Below, piece after piece: positions 27,959 to 37,043 of a stretch of 64,000 bases of DNA (positions are counted from its first letter, which is position 1; each line of letters starts with the position of its first letter). The DNA is from Flavicella sediminum (GTDB lineage Bacteria > Bacteroidota > Bacteroidia > Flavobacteriales > Flavobacteriaceae), in contig NZ_VDET01000018.1 of NCBI RefSeq assembly GCF_006381105.1, positions 62,001-126,000 of the forward strand. The letters run 5' to 3'. Under the pieces are notes generated by a model, which did no database searches, was not told where the DNA came from, and was given only the letters and a program-made list of their open reading frames with translations. The translations under genes and the position numbers were made by a program.

Positions 27959-29020
27959 ATGGAGGAAAAATTAATTTCAAGAAAAAAACCTAGTTTTTTA
28001 ATCAGTAAAAAACTGAATAAATACCTGACAAAATATAGTAGAAATGTAGTAATGCCTATTTTTTATGAAGATTTACTTCGGTATTCTGGAGCCATAGAAG
28101 TTTATGATAAGTCGGGAGAGGATACTTTGTGGTTGCGTGTTTTTTACCCGGAGTTTGAACGCGAAGAAATAGAAAGAAGTTTAAAGAAAATTTATACGAT
28201 TTTGCATGCCGATGGAAGTGATAGTTCTATTCCTTTTTTGAATGTTGATGAAATTGATTATTGCACATTTGGAAATTCAAAACCATTTAGAATTAAAATT
28301 AGAAATATTCTGAACGACAATTATATGTACATGTATATCAAAGTAGCGGATGCTTCAAGAGTATATGGCTTAGAATTAGAACATTTATTGTCGCCAGACA
28401 GGATTAATTTTTTGGTGTATAAAAATACTTTGGTAGAAGGACATATTCAAGGGATACCTGGCGATGTGTTTATGAATGAAGGCTATGAACATTTTTCTTC
28501 AAGAGATCAAAAACAATTATCCAAAGAATTTGTGAAATTTAATGAACGAAGCATTATTCGTTTGCTAGGGGATATGCGTTCTTACAATTATGTAATTGTA
28601 CCTACGCACGATTTTGATCAGGTGCAGTATCGTATTAGGGCTATCGACTTTGATCAGCAATCTTATGAAGGGAAGTTCAAAGTGTATATGCCACAATTTT
28701 TAAAAGAGAACAATAGTTTTGTGAGCATGGTTCACGATAATTTGCGCGAAGAATCTATTGAACAATATAAAATAGAGGAAAGATCAGCTATTTCAAAAAG
28801 GATTTTAAGAGTTCAAAATAGAATAAAATCCTTGTTAGAATGTATGGCAGAAGATAAAATTTCTACCGATAAAAAAGTGAAAATGTTGCGTAAGGAATTG
28901 TTTGAATACACCAAAGATGTCAAGTTTAAAAAATGCAATTCTATGGGGAGTATTTTAAAAGTAGCTTTTGAATTTGTGGTTCGTAATTATGAAAATGTCA
29001 ACCATTATGTAGTGCATTAG
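27959..29020 (+). CDS. conserved-looking cytoplasmic protein of unknown function
   Basis: 353 residues, no signal peptide or membrane helix. The middle contains IRAIDFDQQSYEGK, an acidic IDFD motif that recalls the metal-binding end of kinase-like or phosphotransferase folds, but the other kinase motifs (glycine-rich loop, catalytic HxD) are not evident. The C-terminal third is helical and Lys-rich (ERSAISKRILRVQNRIKSLL). I do not recognise the family. It is a single gene between the giant adhesin and a heptamer tandem repeat. Confidence 0.6.
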   Translation: MEEKLISRKKPSFLISKKLNKYLTKYSRNVVMPIFYEDLLRYSGAIEVYDKSGEDTLWLRVFYPEFEREEIERSLKKIYTILHADGSDSSIPFLNVDEIDYCTFGNSKPFRIKIRNILNDNYMYMYIKVADASRVYGLELEHLLSPDRINFLVYKNTLVEGHIQGIPGDVFMNEGYEHFSSRDQKQLSKEFVKFNERSIIRLLGDMRSYNYVIVPTHDFDQVQYRIRAIDFDQQSYEGKFKVYMPQFLKENNSFVSMVHDNLREESIEQYKIEERSAISKRILRVQNRIKSLLECMAEDKISTDKKVKMLRKELFEYTKDVKFKKCNSMGSILKVAFEFVVRNYENVNHYVVH

Positions 29021-29040
29021 TCTGACATATTTTTTATTTT

Positions 29041-29107
29041 ACACTAAACACTAAACACTAAACACTAAACACTAAACACTAAACACTAAACACTAAACAC
29101 TAAACAC
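29041..29107. repeat. 7-bp tandem repeat ACACTAA, 9.6 copies
   Basis: ACACTAA repeats nine times without a mismatch, plus four bases of a tenth, between two convergent genes (stops at 29020 and 29125). The reverse strand reads TTTAGTG. Perfect copies suggest active slippage. Confidence 0.95.
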
Positions 29108-29124
29108 AGTTCCTGTTTAAAATT

Positions 29125-29649
29125 TTAGTAAAAATCTGGATCTATATCATCGATGTTGTCAAACTCATCAAATCCATCAGCGTCACCAAACTCGTTTAAT
29201 CCATAAGGATCGTCGTCATCTGTTTTTCTAGAGGCTTTGAATTCTTTTTCAGGGGCTTTTTCAGGAATGTCTCCAATAGAAAGAATCAGTTTTGGTAGTT
29301 CGTCTTCCGTTGTTTCAGTTACTTCAATAAGCTCAACAAAGAAAGTCCATAGTTCTAAAAAGTCGTATACATAAATTAGCTTTTCACCGCTGTCTTCAAT
29401 ATTCTGATCTATGGTTGTTGTGTCCATAGCCAAAGCACCAGGGGTGTCGTCCATAGAAATCAAAGGTATTTCTTCACCTTGATTCCAGTCATCATCTGTT
29501 CTGTAAAAAGAAGCCATTTGCTGTCCGTTAAAACCAAAAACGTTGGTGATTGTTTTATGTAAATCTTCCAAAGTTTTGCTTCCATCGATAGCAATTGTTC
29601 TAATTACATCTTCTTTTACATCTAAAACAACTCTAATTTTAAAAACCAT
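29125..29649 (-). CDS. plasmid pRiA4b ORF-3-like family protein
   Basis: A 174-residue protein of the PRiA4_ORF3-like family: VFKIRVVLDVKEDVIRTIAI, TLEDLHKTITNVFGFNGQQM, ASFYRTDDDW and LIYVYDFLELWTFFVELIE in the expected order. Such proteins occur on plasmids, IS elements and also as plain chromosomal genes in flavobacteria; function is unknown. The C-terminal 40 residues are an Asp-rich tail (DDDDPYGLNEFGDADGFDEF). A -7 box lies just upstream. No IS ends were seen, so I treat it as a resident gene. Confidence 0.8.
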   Translation of the reverse strand: MVFKIRVVLDVKEDVIRTIAIDGSKTLEDLHKTITNVFGFNGQQMASFYRTDDDWNQGEEIPLISMDDTPGALAMDTTTIDQNIEDSGEKLIYVYDFLELWTFFVELIEVTETTEDELPKLILSIGDIPEKAPEKEFKASRKTDDDDPYGLNEFGDADGFDEFDNIDDIDPDFY

Positions 29650-29672
29650 GATTCCAAGTAAATTATTAGCTG

Positions 29673-29680
29673 CAAAAATA
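29673..29680 (-). promoter_or_regulatory. -7 promoter box of the pRiA4b-like gene
   Basis: The minus strand reads TATTTTTG, matching TAnnTTTG, 24 bp before the ATG at 29649. Confidence 0.4.
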
Positions 29681-29733
29681 AACTTTAGTATTTAATAAAT
29701 ATGTATTTTTATGCTCCAAAGGAGAAAAAAATA

Positions 29734-30153
29734 ATGACAAAATCACAGAAGCTTGATTTAGCGAATGCTATCAATAAAAATACCTTAATGGAAACGTTGG
29801 GTATTGTATATACAGATTTAGGCGAAGATTTTTTAGAAGCAACGATGCCTGTTACATCAAAAGTACACCAACCTATGGGGTTATTGCATGGTGGGGCAAC
29901 TGTAGCTTTGGCAGAAAGTGTGGGGAGTGCAGCCTCTCATTTATTTGTAGATAATAAGAAATTTATTGTAAAAGGAATTGAAATTACTGCGAATCATTTA
30001 AAAAGTAAAAAATCGGGTATTGTGACTGCAAGAGCTTCTTTATTGCACAAAGGAAGAACTACACATCTTTGGAAAATTGAAGTAAAAGACGAAGAAGGAC
30101 AATTGATTTCTTTTTGCAAATTAACCAATATTGTTTTGCCTAAAACAAAATAA
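29734..30153 (+). CDS. menI: hotdog-fold thioesterase, probable DHNA-CoA thioesterase
   Basis: With a start at MTKSQK (29734, preceded by AAAGGAG at 29718-29724, which decides it over the ATG at 29701) the protein is 139 residues. It has the hotdog/PaaI-type core VHQPMGLLHGGATVALAESVGS, where the Glu of the AES motif is catalytic in the YdiI/MenI group. It lies 11 bp before menF and near menD and menB, so it most likely hydrolyses 1,4-dihydroxy-2-naphthoyl-CoA in menaquinone synthesis. Other acyl-CoA substrates remain possible. Confidence 0.75.
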   Translation: MTKSQKLDLANAINKNTLMETLGIVYTDLGEDFLEATMPVTSKVHQPMGLLHGGATVALAESVGSAASHLFVDNKKFIVKGIEITANHLKSKKSGIVTARASLLHKGRTTHLWKIEVKDEEGQLISFCKLTNIVLPKTK

Positions 30154-30164
30154 AATATTTCAGA

Positions 30165-31208
30165 TTGTCAACCATCCTTTCCTTATTTGCTAAGCTGACA
30201 GAGGCCCATACAAACAAGTTGCCTTTTGTCGCTTTTAGAAAACCAAACAGTATAAATGTAGAAGCGTTTTTTCAAAAAGATACTTTGCTACATAAAGTTG
30301 AAACTTTTAAAGAAGAAGGTTTTGTTTTTGCACCTTTTGATGCTAACAAAACGGCTTATGTGTTGCAAGTCGATACAGCTATTTCAGCAACATATGATTT
30401 TACAATAATAACGGATCATTCCTCAACTAACGAAAGTCTTGCAGCGGAAAAAGCACATATAGAATTGGTAAAAGACACCATTTCGTTTTTAAAAGAAAAT
30501 GACATTTCTAAAATTGTGGTTGCTAGGCCAAAAGAAGTTTCCCTAAACTCTAATTTTATAGCTGTTTTTCAACAATTATTGACAAAATATCCAACAGCGT
30601 ATGTGTATGTTTGGTACCATCCAAAGATAGGTTTGTGGTTAGGAGCAACGCCAGAAACTTTGGTGGAAATTAAACAAGGAAACTTTAAAACCATGTCATT
30701 GGCGGGTACACAAAAATTTGAAGGATCTGTGGATGTTCAATGGGGAGAAAAAGAATTAGAGGAGCAACAAATGGTAACGGATTATGTGTTGTCCAATTTA
30801 AAAGAAGTCACCAACAGCTTAGCGCATTCAACGGTTAAAACTGTAAAAGCGGGTTCTTTGTTGCATTTAAAAACAGATATTACCGGTGAATTGAAAAAAG
30901 AATTCTCCTTAGAAAAATTGATAAAAACCTTGCATCCAACTCCTGCAGTATGTGGGTTTCCAAAAGAATTGGCAAAAGACTTTATTTTAAAAAATGAAGG
31001 TTTTGATCGTTCCTATTATACCGGTTATTTAGGTGCGTTTAACAGGAATAATTGCTCTAGCCTTTTTGTGAATTTACGTTGTATGGAAGTTGTAAATACC
31101 CAAACGGTCCGTTTGTATGTTGGGGGCGGAATTACAGCAAAAAGTGATCCTAGAAATGAATGGCTAGAAACTGTTGCCAAAACACGAACCATAGAAAGTA
31201 GTCTTTAA
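30165..31208 (+). CDS. menF: isochorismate synthase
   Basis: 347 residues, the chorismate-binding fold. Motifs: KIVVARPKEV, LGATPETLVEIKQGNFKTMSLAGTQ, HPTPAVCGFPKE and SYYTGYLGAF, all expected in MenF/EntC. It converts chorismate to isochorismate, the first step to menaquinone. The start appears to be TTG (30165), 11 bp after the stop of the thioesterase gene; no ATG gives a full-length product. It is slightly shorter than E. coli MenF, as is common in Bacteroidota. Confidence 0.87.
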   Translation: MSTILSLFAKLTEAHTNKLPFVAFRKPNSINVEAFFQKDTLLHKVETFKEEGFVFAPFDANKTAYVLQVDTAISATYDFTIITDHSSTNESLAAEKAHIELVKDTISFLKENDISKIVVARPKEVSLNSNFIAVFQQLLTKYPTAYVYVWYHPKIGLWLGATPETLVEIKQGNFKTMSLAGTQKFEGSVDVQWGEKELEEQQMVTDYVLSNLKEVTNSLAHSTVKTVKAGSLLHLKTDITGELKKEFSLEKLIKTLHPTPAVCGFPKELAKDFILKNEGFDRSYYTGYLGAFNRNNCSSLFVNLRCMEVVNTQTVRLYVGGGITAKSDPRNEWLETVAKTRTIESSL

Positions 31209-31211
31209 TTT

Positions 31212-31619
31212 TTAGGAATGCTTATCAAGCATGTGTTTTAGAGTGTTTTTGACCAATTTTTCTAAAATTGTAAGGTCAATATCTTCTAGCTTTTTTAGGT
31301 ACAAACAAGATTTTCCGGTTTTATAAGTTCCTAATTGCTGCATCAATTCTTCGTTTGGTTTAAAACCACACATTATATATAAGGTCAAGTTCGTTTTTCT
31401 AGGTGAAAAGCCCACAAGCATCGAATCACCCTCTCTGCCGCTGTCATATTTGTAATGATAGCTGCCAAAACCAATAATACTTGGTCCCCACATAACCGCT
31501 TTGTATTCGGTCCATTTTTCCATGAGTGCTAGTATTTTAAAAGCATCAATTTTTATTTTTTCGTGTTCAATGTTTTCTAAAAAGGCTAGAACATTTAATT
31601 TGTTAGGAATAGTTTTCAT
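31212..31619 (-). CDS. DUF1801 (YdhG-like) protein
   Basis: A 135-residue protein. KAVMWGPSIIGFGSYHYKY and SMLVGFSPRKTNLTLYI, then GTYKTGKSCLYLKKLEDID, match the DUF1801 family. Function is unknown. It sits convergently inside the menaquinone cluster, its stop codon 4 bp from the stop of menF, and interrupts an otherwise plus-strand run. Confidence 0.85.
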   Translation of the reverse strand: MKTIPNKLNVLAFLENIEHEKIKIDAFKILALMEKWTEYKAVMWGPSIIGFGSYHYKYDSGREGDSMLVGFSPRKTNLTLYIMCGFKPNEELMQQLGTYKTGKSCLYLKKLEDIDLTILEKLVKNTLKHMLDKHS

Positions 31620-31732
31620 GGTTTACACAGAAGTTAGAGTCTATAAAAAGTAAAATATGCAAGCGCAGGTTTACCCAAATATACACGATTTATTCGTAGT
31701 TTTACAACTTGAAATTTGACAGGTTTGTCTTT

Positions 31733-33406
31733 ATGAAATATCCAAAAAATGAATTAGCACAGTTGGTCATTGCCTCATGCATTGCCAATGGTGTTAAAGA
31801 TGTTGTAATATCTCCCGGATCCAGGAATGCCCCATTAACAATAGGTTTTACCCAGCACCCCGACATACAAACATTTAGTATTGTAGACGAGCGTTGTGCT
31901 GCTTTTGTGGCACTAGGAATGGCACAACAAAAGAAAAAACTGGTGGCCTTAGTTTGTACTTCGGGTTCGGCATTGTTAAATTATTATCCAGCCGTGGCAG
32001 AAGCTTTTTATAGTGATCTACCCTTGCTTGTGATTTCTGCCGATAGGCCGGCACATTTAATTGATATAGGAGATGGGCAAACCATTCGCCAAAAAAATGT
32101 ATTTGAAAACCATTCGTTGTGCAATGCCAATTTAACAACAGGCGATTTTGAGGAAAATAAACAAAAGTTAGAAGACGCGATTACAATTTGTACAAAGCAA
32201 AAAGGTCCTGTTCATATCAATGTGCCTTTTGATGAGCCTTTGTATGAAACGGTACCAGAAATACTCACAGTTGCTAAGAAAGAAAAAAGAGAAAAACCTT
32301 TGTCTTTTTTAGACGAAAAACCTTTGGATGTTGAGGAGTTGCAAGGTTATGCGGATATTTGGAATGCAGCCAAAAAGAAAATAGTATTGGTAGGGTCTCA
32401 TTTTCCTGATGATTTATTGCAAACACAGATGAATCATTTGATGAAAGATCCATCGGTGTTACTTTTTACCGAAACCATCTCAAATCTTTCAAATAGCAAG
32501 GTCATTAATAATATAGATCAATTGTTATTTCCCTTGTCGGATAAAGAATTAGAAGATTTACAACCCGATATTTTAATTACTTTAGGAGGTTTGGTTGTTT
32601 CAAAAAAAATAAAACAATTTTTACGAAAATACCAACCAGCGGCACATTGGCATATTTCGGCTAAAACAAGTTTGAATTCATTTCACTGTTTGACCCGTCA
32701 TTTTGAAATTTCAGCACAGTTATTTTTTAGTCAGTTTTTCTTTTTGACTAAGCCGAAGACTAGTACCTATCAAGAAAAATGGTTGGAGGTGAAAAAGCAG
32801 CGCAAGTTAGCACATGCTGAATATGTAAAAAACGCACCCTATTCAGATTTTAAAGTTTTTGATGCAATTCTAGAATCTCTTCCAAAAAAAAATATGCTGC
32901 AGTTAAGCAATAGTTCAGTTATTCGATATGCCCAATTATTTGATGTAGCTCCTAGTTTGGAGGTTTTTTGCAACAGAGGAACAAGTGGCATTGACGGAAG
33001 TACTTCCACAGCAATTGGTGCAGCTATGAGTAGAAATAAACAGACTGTTTTTGTAACAGGAGATGTCAGTTTTTTTTATGATAGCAATGCATTGTGGAAC
33101 CAATATATTCCGAAAAATTTTAGAATAATTTTATTGAATAATAGTGGCGGTGGAATTTTTAAATTTATTCCAGGTCCACAAAAATCAGGTTCATTAGATT
33201 ATTTTGAAACGCCGCATGAATTAAATGCAAGTCATTTATGTGCCATGTATGGAATTGGGTATGATTTGGCTGTAACAGAGGAAGAATTAACTGTATCTTT
33301 GCAAAACTTTTATGCAGATACAAACAGTGCAAAACTGTTGGAGATAAAGACTCCAAGTCAAATTAACGATGTTGTATTGAAAGAATATTTTAAAAGTTTA
33401 AGTTGA
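31733..33406 (+). CDS. menD: SEPHCHC synthase (menaquinone)
   Basis: 557 residues from the ATG at 31733 (31709 would add eight). A thiamine-diphosphate enzyme joining isochorismate and 2-oxoglutarate. The N-terminal Pyr domain has VVISPGSRNAPLTIGF (about 24-39) and a catalytic-Glu block DERCAAFVALGMA. The central domain is present (LLFTETISNLSNSK), and the C-terminal PP domain has GIDGSTSTAIGAAM, the metal site GDVSFFYDSNAL and LNNSGGGIFKF. Length and motifs are complete. A small S1 gene follows after 4 bp. Confidence 0.94.
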   Translation: MKYPKNELAQLVIASCIANGVKDVVISPGSRNAPLTIGFTQHPDIQTFSIVDERCAAFVALGMAQQKKKLVALVCTSGSALLNYYPAVAEAFYSDLPLLVISADRPAHLIDIGDGQTIRQKNVFENHSLCNANLTTGDFEENKQKLEDAITICTKQKGPVHINVPFDEPLYETVPEILTVAKKEKREKPLSFLDEKPLDVEELQGYADIWNAAKKKIVLVGSHFPDDLLQTQMNHLMKDPSVLLFTETISNLSNSKVINNIDQLLFPLSDKELEDLQPDILITLGGLVVSKKIKQFLRKYQPAAHWHISAKTSLNSFHCLTRHFEISAQLFFSQFFFLTKPKTSTYQEKWLEVKKQRKLAHAEYVKNAPYSDFKVFDAILESLPKKNMLQLSNSSVIRYAQLFDVAPSLEVFCNRGTSGIDGSTSTAIGAAMSRNKQTVFVTGDVSFFYDSNALWNQYIPKNFRIILLNNSGGGIFKFIPGPQKSGSLDYFETPHELNASHLCAMYGIGYDLAVTEEELTVSLQNFYADTNSAKLLEIKTPSQINDVVLKEYFKSLS

Positions 33407-33410
33407 AATT

Positions 33411-33839
33411 ATGGATTTAGAAATTGGAGAACAAGTTGATTTAGTAATAGGAAGATTTACAAACGTAGGTATTAGCGTTTTGGTAAATGGCGAATATGAA
33501 GGTATGTTGTATAAAAACGAAGTTTTTAAACGAGTACGTGAAGATCAAAAAATAACTGGTTTTGTGAAATTTATTCGTGAAGATGGGAAACTTGATATTT
33601 CCCTGCAACCTATCGGATTCCTTAATAAAATTGGAGAAAACGAAAATGCGATTTTGGAAAAATTAAAATCGTTGGACGGTGGGTTTATTGGTTTAAACGA
33701 TAAAAGTAGCCCCGATGATATTAAGTATCATTTTAAAATGAGTAAAAAATCTTTTAAAAGTGCAATTGGCGGACTTTACAAAGCAAAGTTAATTGTCATT
33801 TCTAGCAAAGGAATTCATTTAACAGAAGACGGCGAATAA
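33411..33839 (+). CDS. CvfB-like protein with a single S1 domain and winged helix
   Basis: 142 residues. The first 65 form an S1 RNA-binding domain (GEQVDLVIGRFTNVGISVLV, GMLYKNEVFKRV, KLDISLQPIG), and the rest is a winged-helix-like segment (DIKYHFKMSKKSFKSAIGGLYKA). This is the C-terminal architecture of CvfB/YitL proteins, which usually have two or three S1 domains and about 280 residues, so this is a short form. Four bp after menD, so cotranscribed; the two genes are also neighbours in other flavobacteria as I recall. Confidence 0.7.
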   Translation: MDLEIGEQVDLVIGRFTNVGISVLVNGEYEGMLYKNEVFKRVREDQKITGFVKFIREDGKLDISLQPIGFLNKIGENENAILEKLKSLDGGFIGLNDKSSPDDIKYHFKMSKKSFKSAIGGLYKAKLIVISSKGIHLTEDGE

Positions 33840-33852
33840 TTTCGTTGTCTTC
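33825..33852. terminator. possible bidirectional hairpin between convergent genes
   Basis: GAAGACGGCGAA pairs with TTCGTTGTCTTC (two G-U pairs) around TAAT and overlaps the stop codons of both convergent genes. T-runs are weak, so terminator function is uncertain. Confidence 0.35.
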
Positions 33853-35160
33853 TTAGTTTTCAGTTTCATTGCTGCTTTCATCTCCTGTGTTTTCAGTTGC
33901 TGAAGAAGTTTCATCTGTGTCTTCACTTTCTGTAGCATCTATACTTTCATCCAAATTTTCATCGGATTGTTCCGAAGCAGCTTTTGCTTCTTGCTGCAAT
34001 TGCAATTGCTTGTCGGCAATACGTTTGATGTTTTTAAAGAATCCTAAAGAATAAGGAGAATCTTCAGGTATTTTTCGGTATCCTTTTTTATATGCCAAAA
34101 GTGCTTCTCTATAATCTTCTTTCTTTTCATAATACATTCCTAAATAATAATCACCTAATTCATCTTTTGGAAAATATTTTAAAGCCAAGTCGCTTAGCTT
34201 TTTTAGGTAGGTACCATTTTCTTTTTCCATGACCAAAGATTCAATGGCAATAAAATCATCTTTTCTGATGGGAACTTTTTTACCAAAAAGGTATTCTATA
34301 TACTCATATTTGTAAAGTAAATATTCAATGGCAGCTTGTGGTGTCAAATATTCAATATTTTCTTTGAATTCTTCTTCAGAAATAGGAGAGTAGGTGGTAA
34401 AAATAAAATCGATAGCACTGGCAATACTCTGTGGAATAGCGACAATTTTTGATGAATTTTCAAAAGCTTCAAGTTTGTATTTAAAGTAATTGTTTTTCAA
34501 TTGACTTAAACCCAAATCCACATCAAGTATGGTTTCCTTTACTTTTTCTTTGGTATGTTTTCCTAATGAAAGGTAATAGTAAAAATCTCTACCACCTAAG
34601 CCTTCTGCATAGGTTTTTATATAGTCAGGCATGTCTGGCGCATAGTAGGGATTAATGTTTATATAAGCATTGAATAAAGGTCTTTTTTCAAGTAGGAAAT
34701 AGTTGTTAAAATTGGCCGTAATTTCGTTTCCGATGATCGTATAAAAATTTGAAATTCGGTAGTATTTTTCAATAAATGGAACAAGTTCAGCACCAATATA
34801 TTTAAAAACATTCATACTAGAATTTGTCGGGTAGCTATTCATCATATTGTACCCGTAATCACGTTCTTTAAATTCTTCAATATCTTGAGAAACTCCCACA
34901 ATTATTTGTTCAGGAATCAAACCTTTTTTTGCATATAATTTTGAAATTCCTACATAAGAATCAAATAAATCACCTTCATCCAAAACAATGGTAAGTGGGT
35001 ATTTAAATTTGTCGTTTTCAAAGTAATTTTCAGGAATGTATAATTTAACTTCTTTGATCTCATTTAAAATGGCTGAATTCACATCTCTTTTTATAATGTC
35101 TTGCGCAAAACTAAAGCTGAAAACAAAGAAAGAATAGAGGAAAAGAAGTGGGTTTTTCAT
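33853..35160 (-). CDS. secreted esterase-like protein with altered nucleophile and acidic tail
   Basis: 435 residues with a signal peptide (ends FSFAQ). Residues about 30-260 have the esterase-D/enterochelin-esterase-type fold (VKLYIPENYF, YPLTIVLDEGDLFDSY, ELVPFIEKYYRI). Where the GxSxG nucleophile elbow is expected the sequence reads IIGNEITANF, so the catalytic Ser is missing and the protein may be inactive. A helical TPR-like stretch follows (about 330-385, LGDYYLGMYYEKKEDYREAL), then about 40 residues rich in Ser, Glu and Asp. It runs against the men cluster. Confidence 0.65.
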   Translation of the reverse strand: MKNPLLFLYSFFVFSFSFAQDIIKRDVNSAILNEIKEVKLYIPENYFENDKFKYPLTIVLDEGDLFDSYVGISKLYAKKGLIPEQIIVGVSQDIEEFKERDYGYNMMNSYPTNSSMNVFKYIGAELVPFIEKYYRISNFYTIIGNEITANFNNYFLLEKRPLFNAYININPYYAPDMPDYIKTYAEGLGGRDFYYYLSLGKHTKEKVKETILDVDLGLSQLKNNYFKYKLEAFENSSKIVAIPQSIASAIDFIFTTYSPISEEEFKENIEYLTPQAAIEYLLYKYEYIEYLFGKKVPIRKDDFIAIESLVMEKENGTYLKKLSDLALKYFPKDELGDYYLGMYYEKKEDYREALLAYKKGYRKIPEDSPYSLGFFKNIKRIADKQLQLQQEAKAASEQSDENLDESIDATESEDTDETSSATENTGDESSNETEN

Positions 35161-35248
35161 TATGGGGTATTAAATAATTTATTCGAATGTACTAATTTTT
35201 TTAGTTTTTTCAATAGTTATATATTTACATCGAATTAAAAATAACAAT

Positions 35249-36109
35249 ATGGAGCAAGCAAAATGGGTATCTGTAAAACCTTCTCAACATTTAGGAGAAG
35301 AGTATCAGGATATTACCTATAAAAAATCAGGGAATACCGCTAGAATTGCATTTAACCGACCAAACGTAAGAAATGCATTTAGGCCAAGAACAACCTCTGA
35401 ATTATACGACGCTTTTTACGATGCTCAGGAAGATAACGACATTGGCGTGGTATTATTGTCTGCTGAAGGACCGTCAACAAAAGATGGCGTTTATTCTTTT
35501 TGTTCAGGAGGAGATCAAAATGCAAGAGGCCATAAAGGATATGTAGGAGAAGACGGAAGTCACCGATTAAATATATTAGAAGTACAACGTTTGATTCGCT
35601 TTATGCCAAAAGTTGTCATTGCTGTAGTGCCAGGATGGGCTGTTGGTGGTGGACATAGTTTGCATGTGGTTTGTGATTTGACTTTGGCAAGTAAAGAACA
35701 TGCTATTTTTAAACAAACAGATGCCGATGTAACCAGTTTTGATGGTGGTTATGGTTCTGCCTATTTGGCCAAAATGGTAGGGCAGAAAAAGGCACGTGAA
35801 ATTTTCTTTTTAGGAAGAAATTATTCAGCTCAAGAAGCGTTTGAAATGGGAATGGTAAATGCTGTAATTCCTCATGAAGAATTAGAAGCTACAGCTTACC
35901 AATGGGCACAAGAGATTTTAGAAAAATCGCCTACCTCTATTAAAATGTTGAAATTTGCTATGAATTTAACCGATGACGGTATGGTAGGACAACAAGTTTT
36001 TGCCGGAGAAGCTACGCGTTTGGCATATATGACCGATGAGGCCAAAGAAGGTAGAAATGCTTTTTTGGAAAAAAGAAAACCGAATTTCGATAAAAAATAC
36101 ATCGTATAA
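35249..36109 (+). CDS. menB: 1,4-dihydroxy-2-naphthoyl-CoA synthase
   Basis: A crotonase-fold enzyme of 286 residues that cyclises O-succinylbenzoyl-CoA. Visible: FCSGGDQNARG (oxyanion hole), VPGWAVGGGHSLHVVCDL, and TSFDGGYGSAYLAKMVG with the MenB-type catalytic Asp. The C-terminus ends PNFDKK as in other MenB. It belongs to the interrupted menaquinone cluster but has its own upstream gap after the divergent esterase-like gene; a near-perfect -7 (TATATTTA) lies about 30 bp upstream. menA, menC and menE are not in the window. Confidence 0.94.
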   Translation: MEQAKWVSVKPSQHLGEEYQDITYKKSGNTARIAFNRPNVRNAFRPRTTSELYDAFYDAQEDNDIGVVLLSAEGPSTKDGVYSFCSGGDQNARGHKGYVGEDGSHRLNILEVQRLIRFMPKVVIAVVPGWAVGGGHSLHVVCDLTLASKEHAIFKQTDADVTSFDGGYGSAYLAKMVGQKKAREIFFLGRNYSAQEAFEMGMVNAVIPHEELEATAYQWAQEILEKSPTSIKMLKFAMNLTDDGMVGQQVFAGEATRLAYMTDEAKEGRNAFLEKRKPNFDKKYIV

Positions 36110-36162
36110 TCAATGCTTAAAGAGAAAGTAAGAAATATTTTTTTTGCTTTTAACACATATAT

Positions 36163-37035
36163 ATGAAACCACAAATAGTTACATTTTTAATAAAGTGTCC
36201 CGATCAAAAAGGGATTATTGCAAAACTGACACATTTTTTCTTTCAAGAAGGCTTTAATATCATAAGCTCTCAACAGTATACAAACTCAGAATCGAAAAAG
36301 TTTTTTATGCGAATTCGCTGTGCTTCTGATGCTACAGTGTTGTTAAGTAAAGAACAATTGCACGAACGTTTTTCTAGATTGGCCCAAGCGTATCAAATAA
36401 CTTGGAGTGTAGATTTTGGTAGAAAAAAACAAAAAGTAGCCATATTGGTTTCACATACCAGCCATAATTTATACGATTTGTTGCATAGGAACAAAGAGGG
36501 GAAATTGAACTGTGAGGTAGCTATGGTTGTGAGTAATCATGAGAAATTAAAACCTATTGCAGATATGTTTGGAATTCCTTTTTATTACCGACCGGTAACC
36601 AAAGAAACAAAGGAAACACAAGAAGCAGAACTGATTCGTTTATTTGATGAGCAAGGAATTGATTTGTTAGTGATGGCGCGTTATATGCAAATATTATCGT
36701 CTGGTTTTATCAAACATTTTGAAAATAGAATTATCAATATACATCATTCTTTTTTACCGGCATTTCAAGGAGCCAACCCTTATAAGAGAGCTTATGAAAG
36801 AGGTGTGAAATTAATTGGAGCTACGGCACATTATGCTACAGAAGATTTGGATGAAGGGCCAATTATTGAACAAGGAGTAGAACGTGTTACGCATGAAAGC
36901 ACCCCAAATTCGTTGAAGAAAATTGGAGCAGATATAGAGACGCTAGTTTTGGCAAGAGCGGTGAACAGTCATTTAAACAATCAAATTATTGTGGATGGAA
37001 ACAAGGCGATTGTTTTTCCTGAAACAGGAGAATAA
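36163..37035 (+). CDS. purU: formyltetrahydrofolate deformylase
   Basis: 290 residues: an N-terminal ACT domain (TFLIKCPDQKGIIAKLTHFF) and a formyl-transferase-type hydrolase domain. The catalytic set Asn-His-Asp is visible in IINIHHSFLPAFQGANPYK and LIGATAHYATEDLDEGPIIEQ. It releases formate from 10-formyl-THF, linking the folate pool to purine synthesis. It is 53 bp after menB and 8 bp before the next gene. Confidence 0.92.
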   Translation: MKPQIVTFLIKCPDQKGIIAKLTHFFFQEGFNIISSQQYTNSESKKFFMRIRCASDATVLLSKEQLHERFSRLAQAYQITWSVDFGRKKQKVAILVSHTSHNLYDLLHRNKEGKLNCEVAMVVSNHEKLKPIADMFGIPFYYRPVTKETKETQEAELIRLFDEQGIDLLVMARYMQILSSGFIKHFENRIINIHHSFLPAFQGANPYKRAYERGVKLIGATAHYATEDLDEGPIIEQGVERVTHESTPNSLKKIGADIETLVLARAVNSHLNNQIIVDGNKAIVFPETGE

Positions 37036-37043
37036 TAGGAGCT

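Noticed and set aside
29041-29107. ACACTAA tandem as a CRISPR array
   Set aside because: The unit is 7 bp with no spacers between copies; it is a simple tandem repeat. No CRISPR-type array or cas gene was seen anywhere in the window.
29125-29649. pRiA4b ORF-3-like gene as evidence of an insertion element
   Set aside because: No transposase, inverted ends or target duplication nearby; the family is common as a resident gene in flavobacteria.
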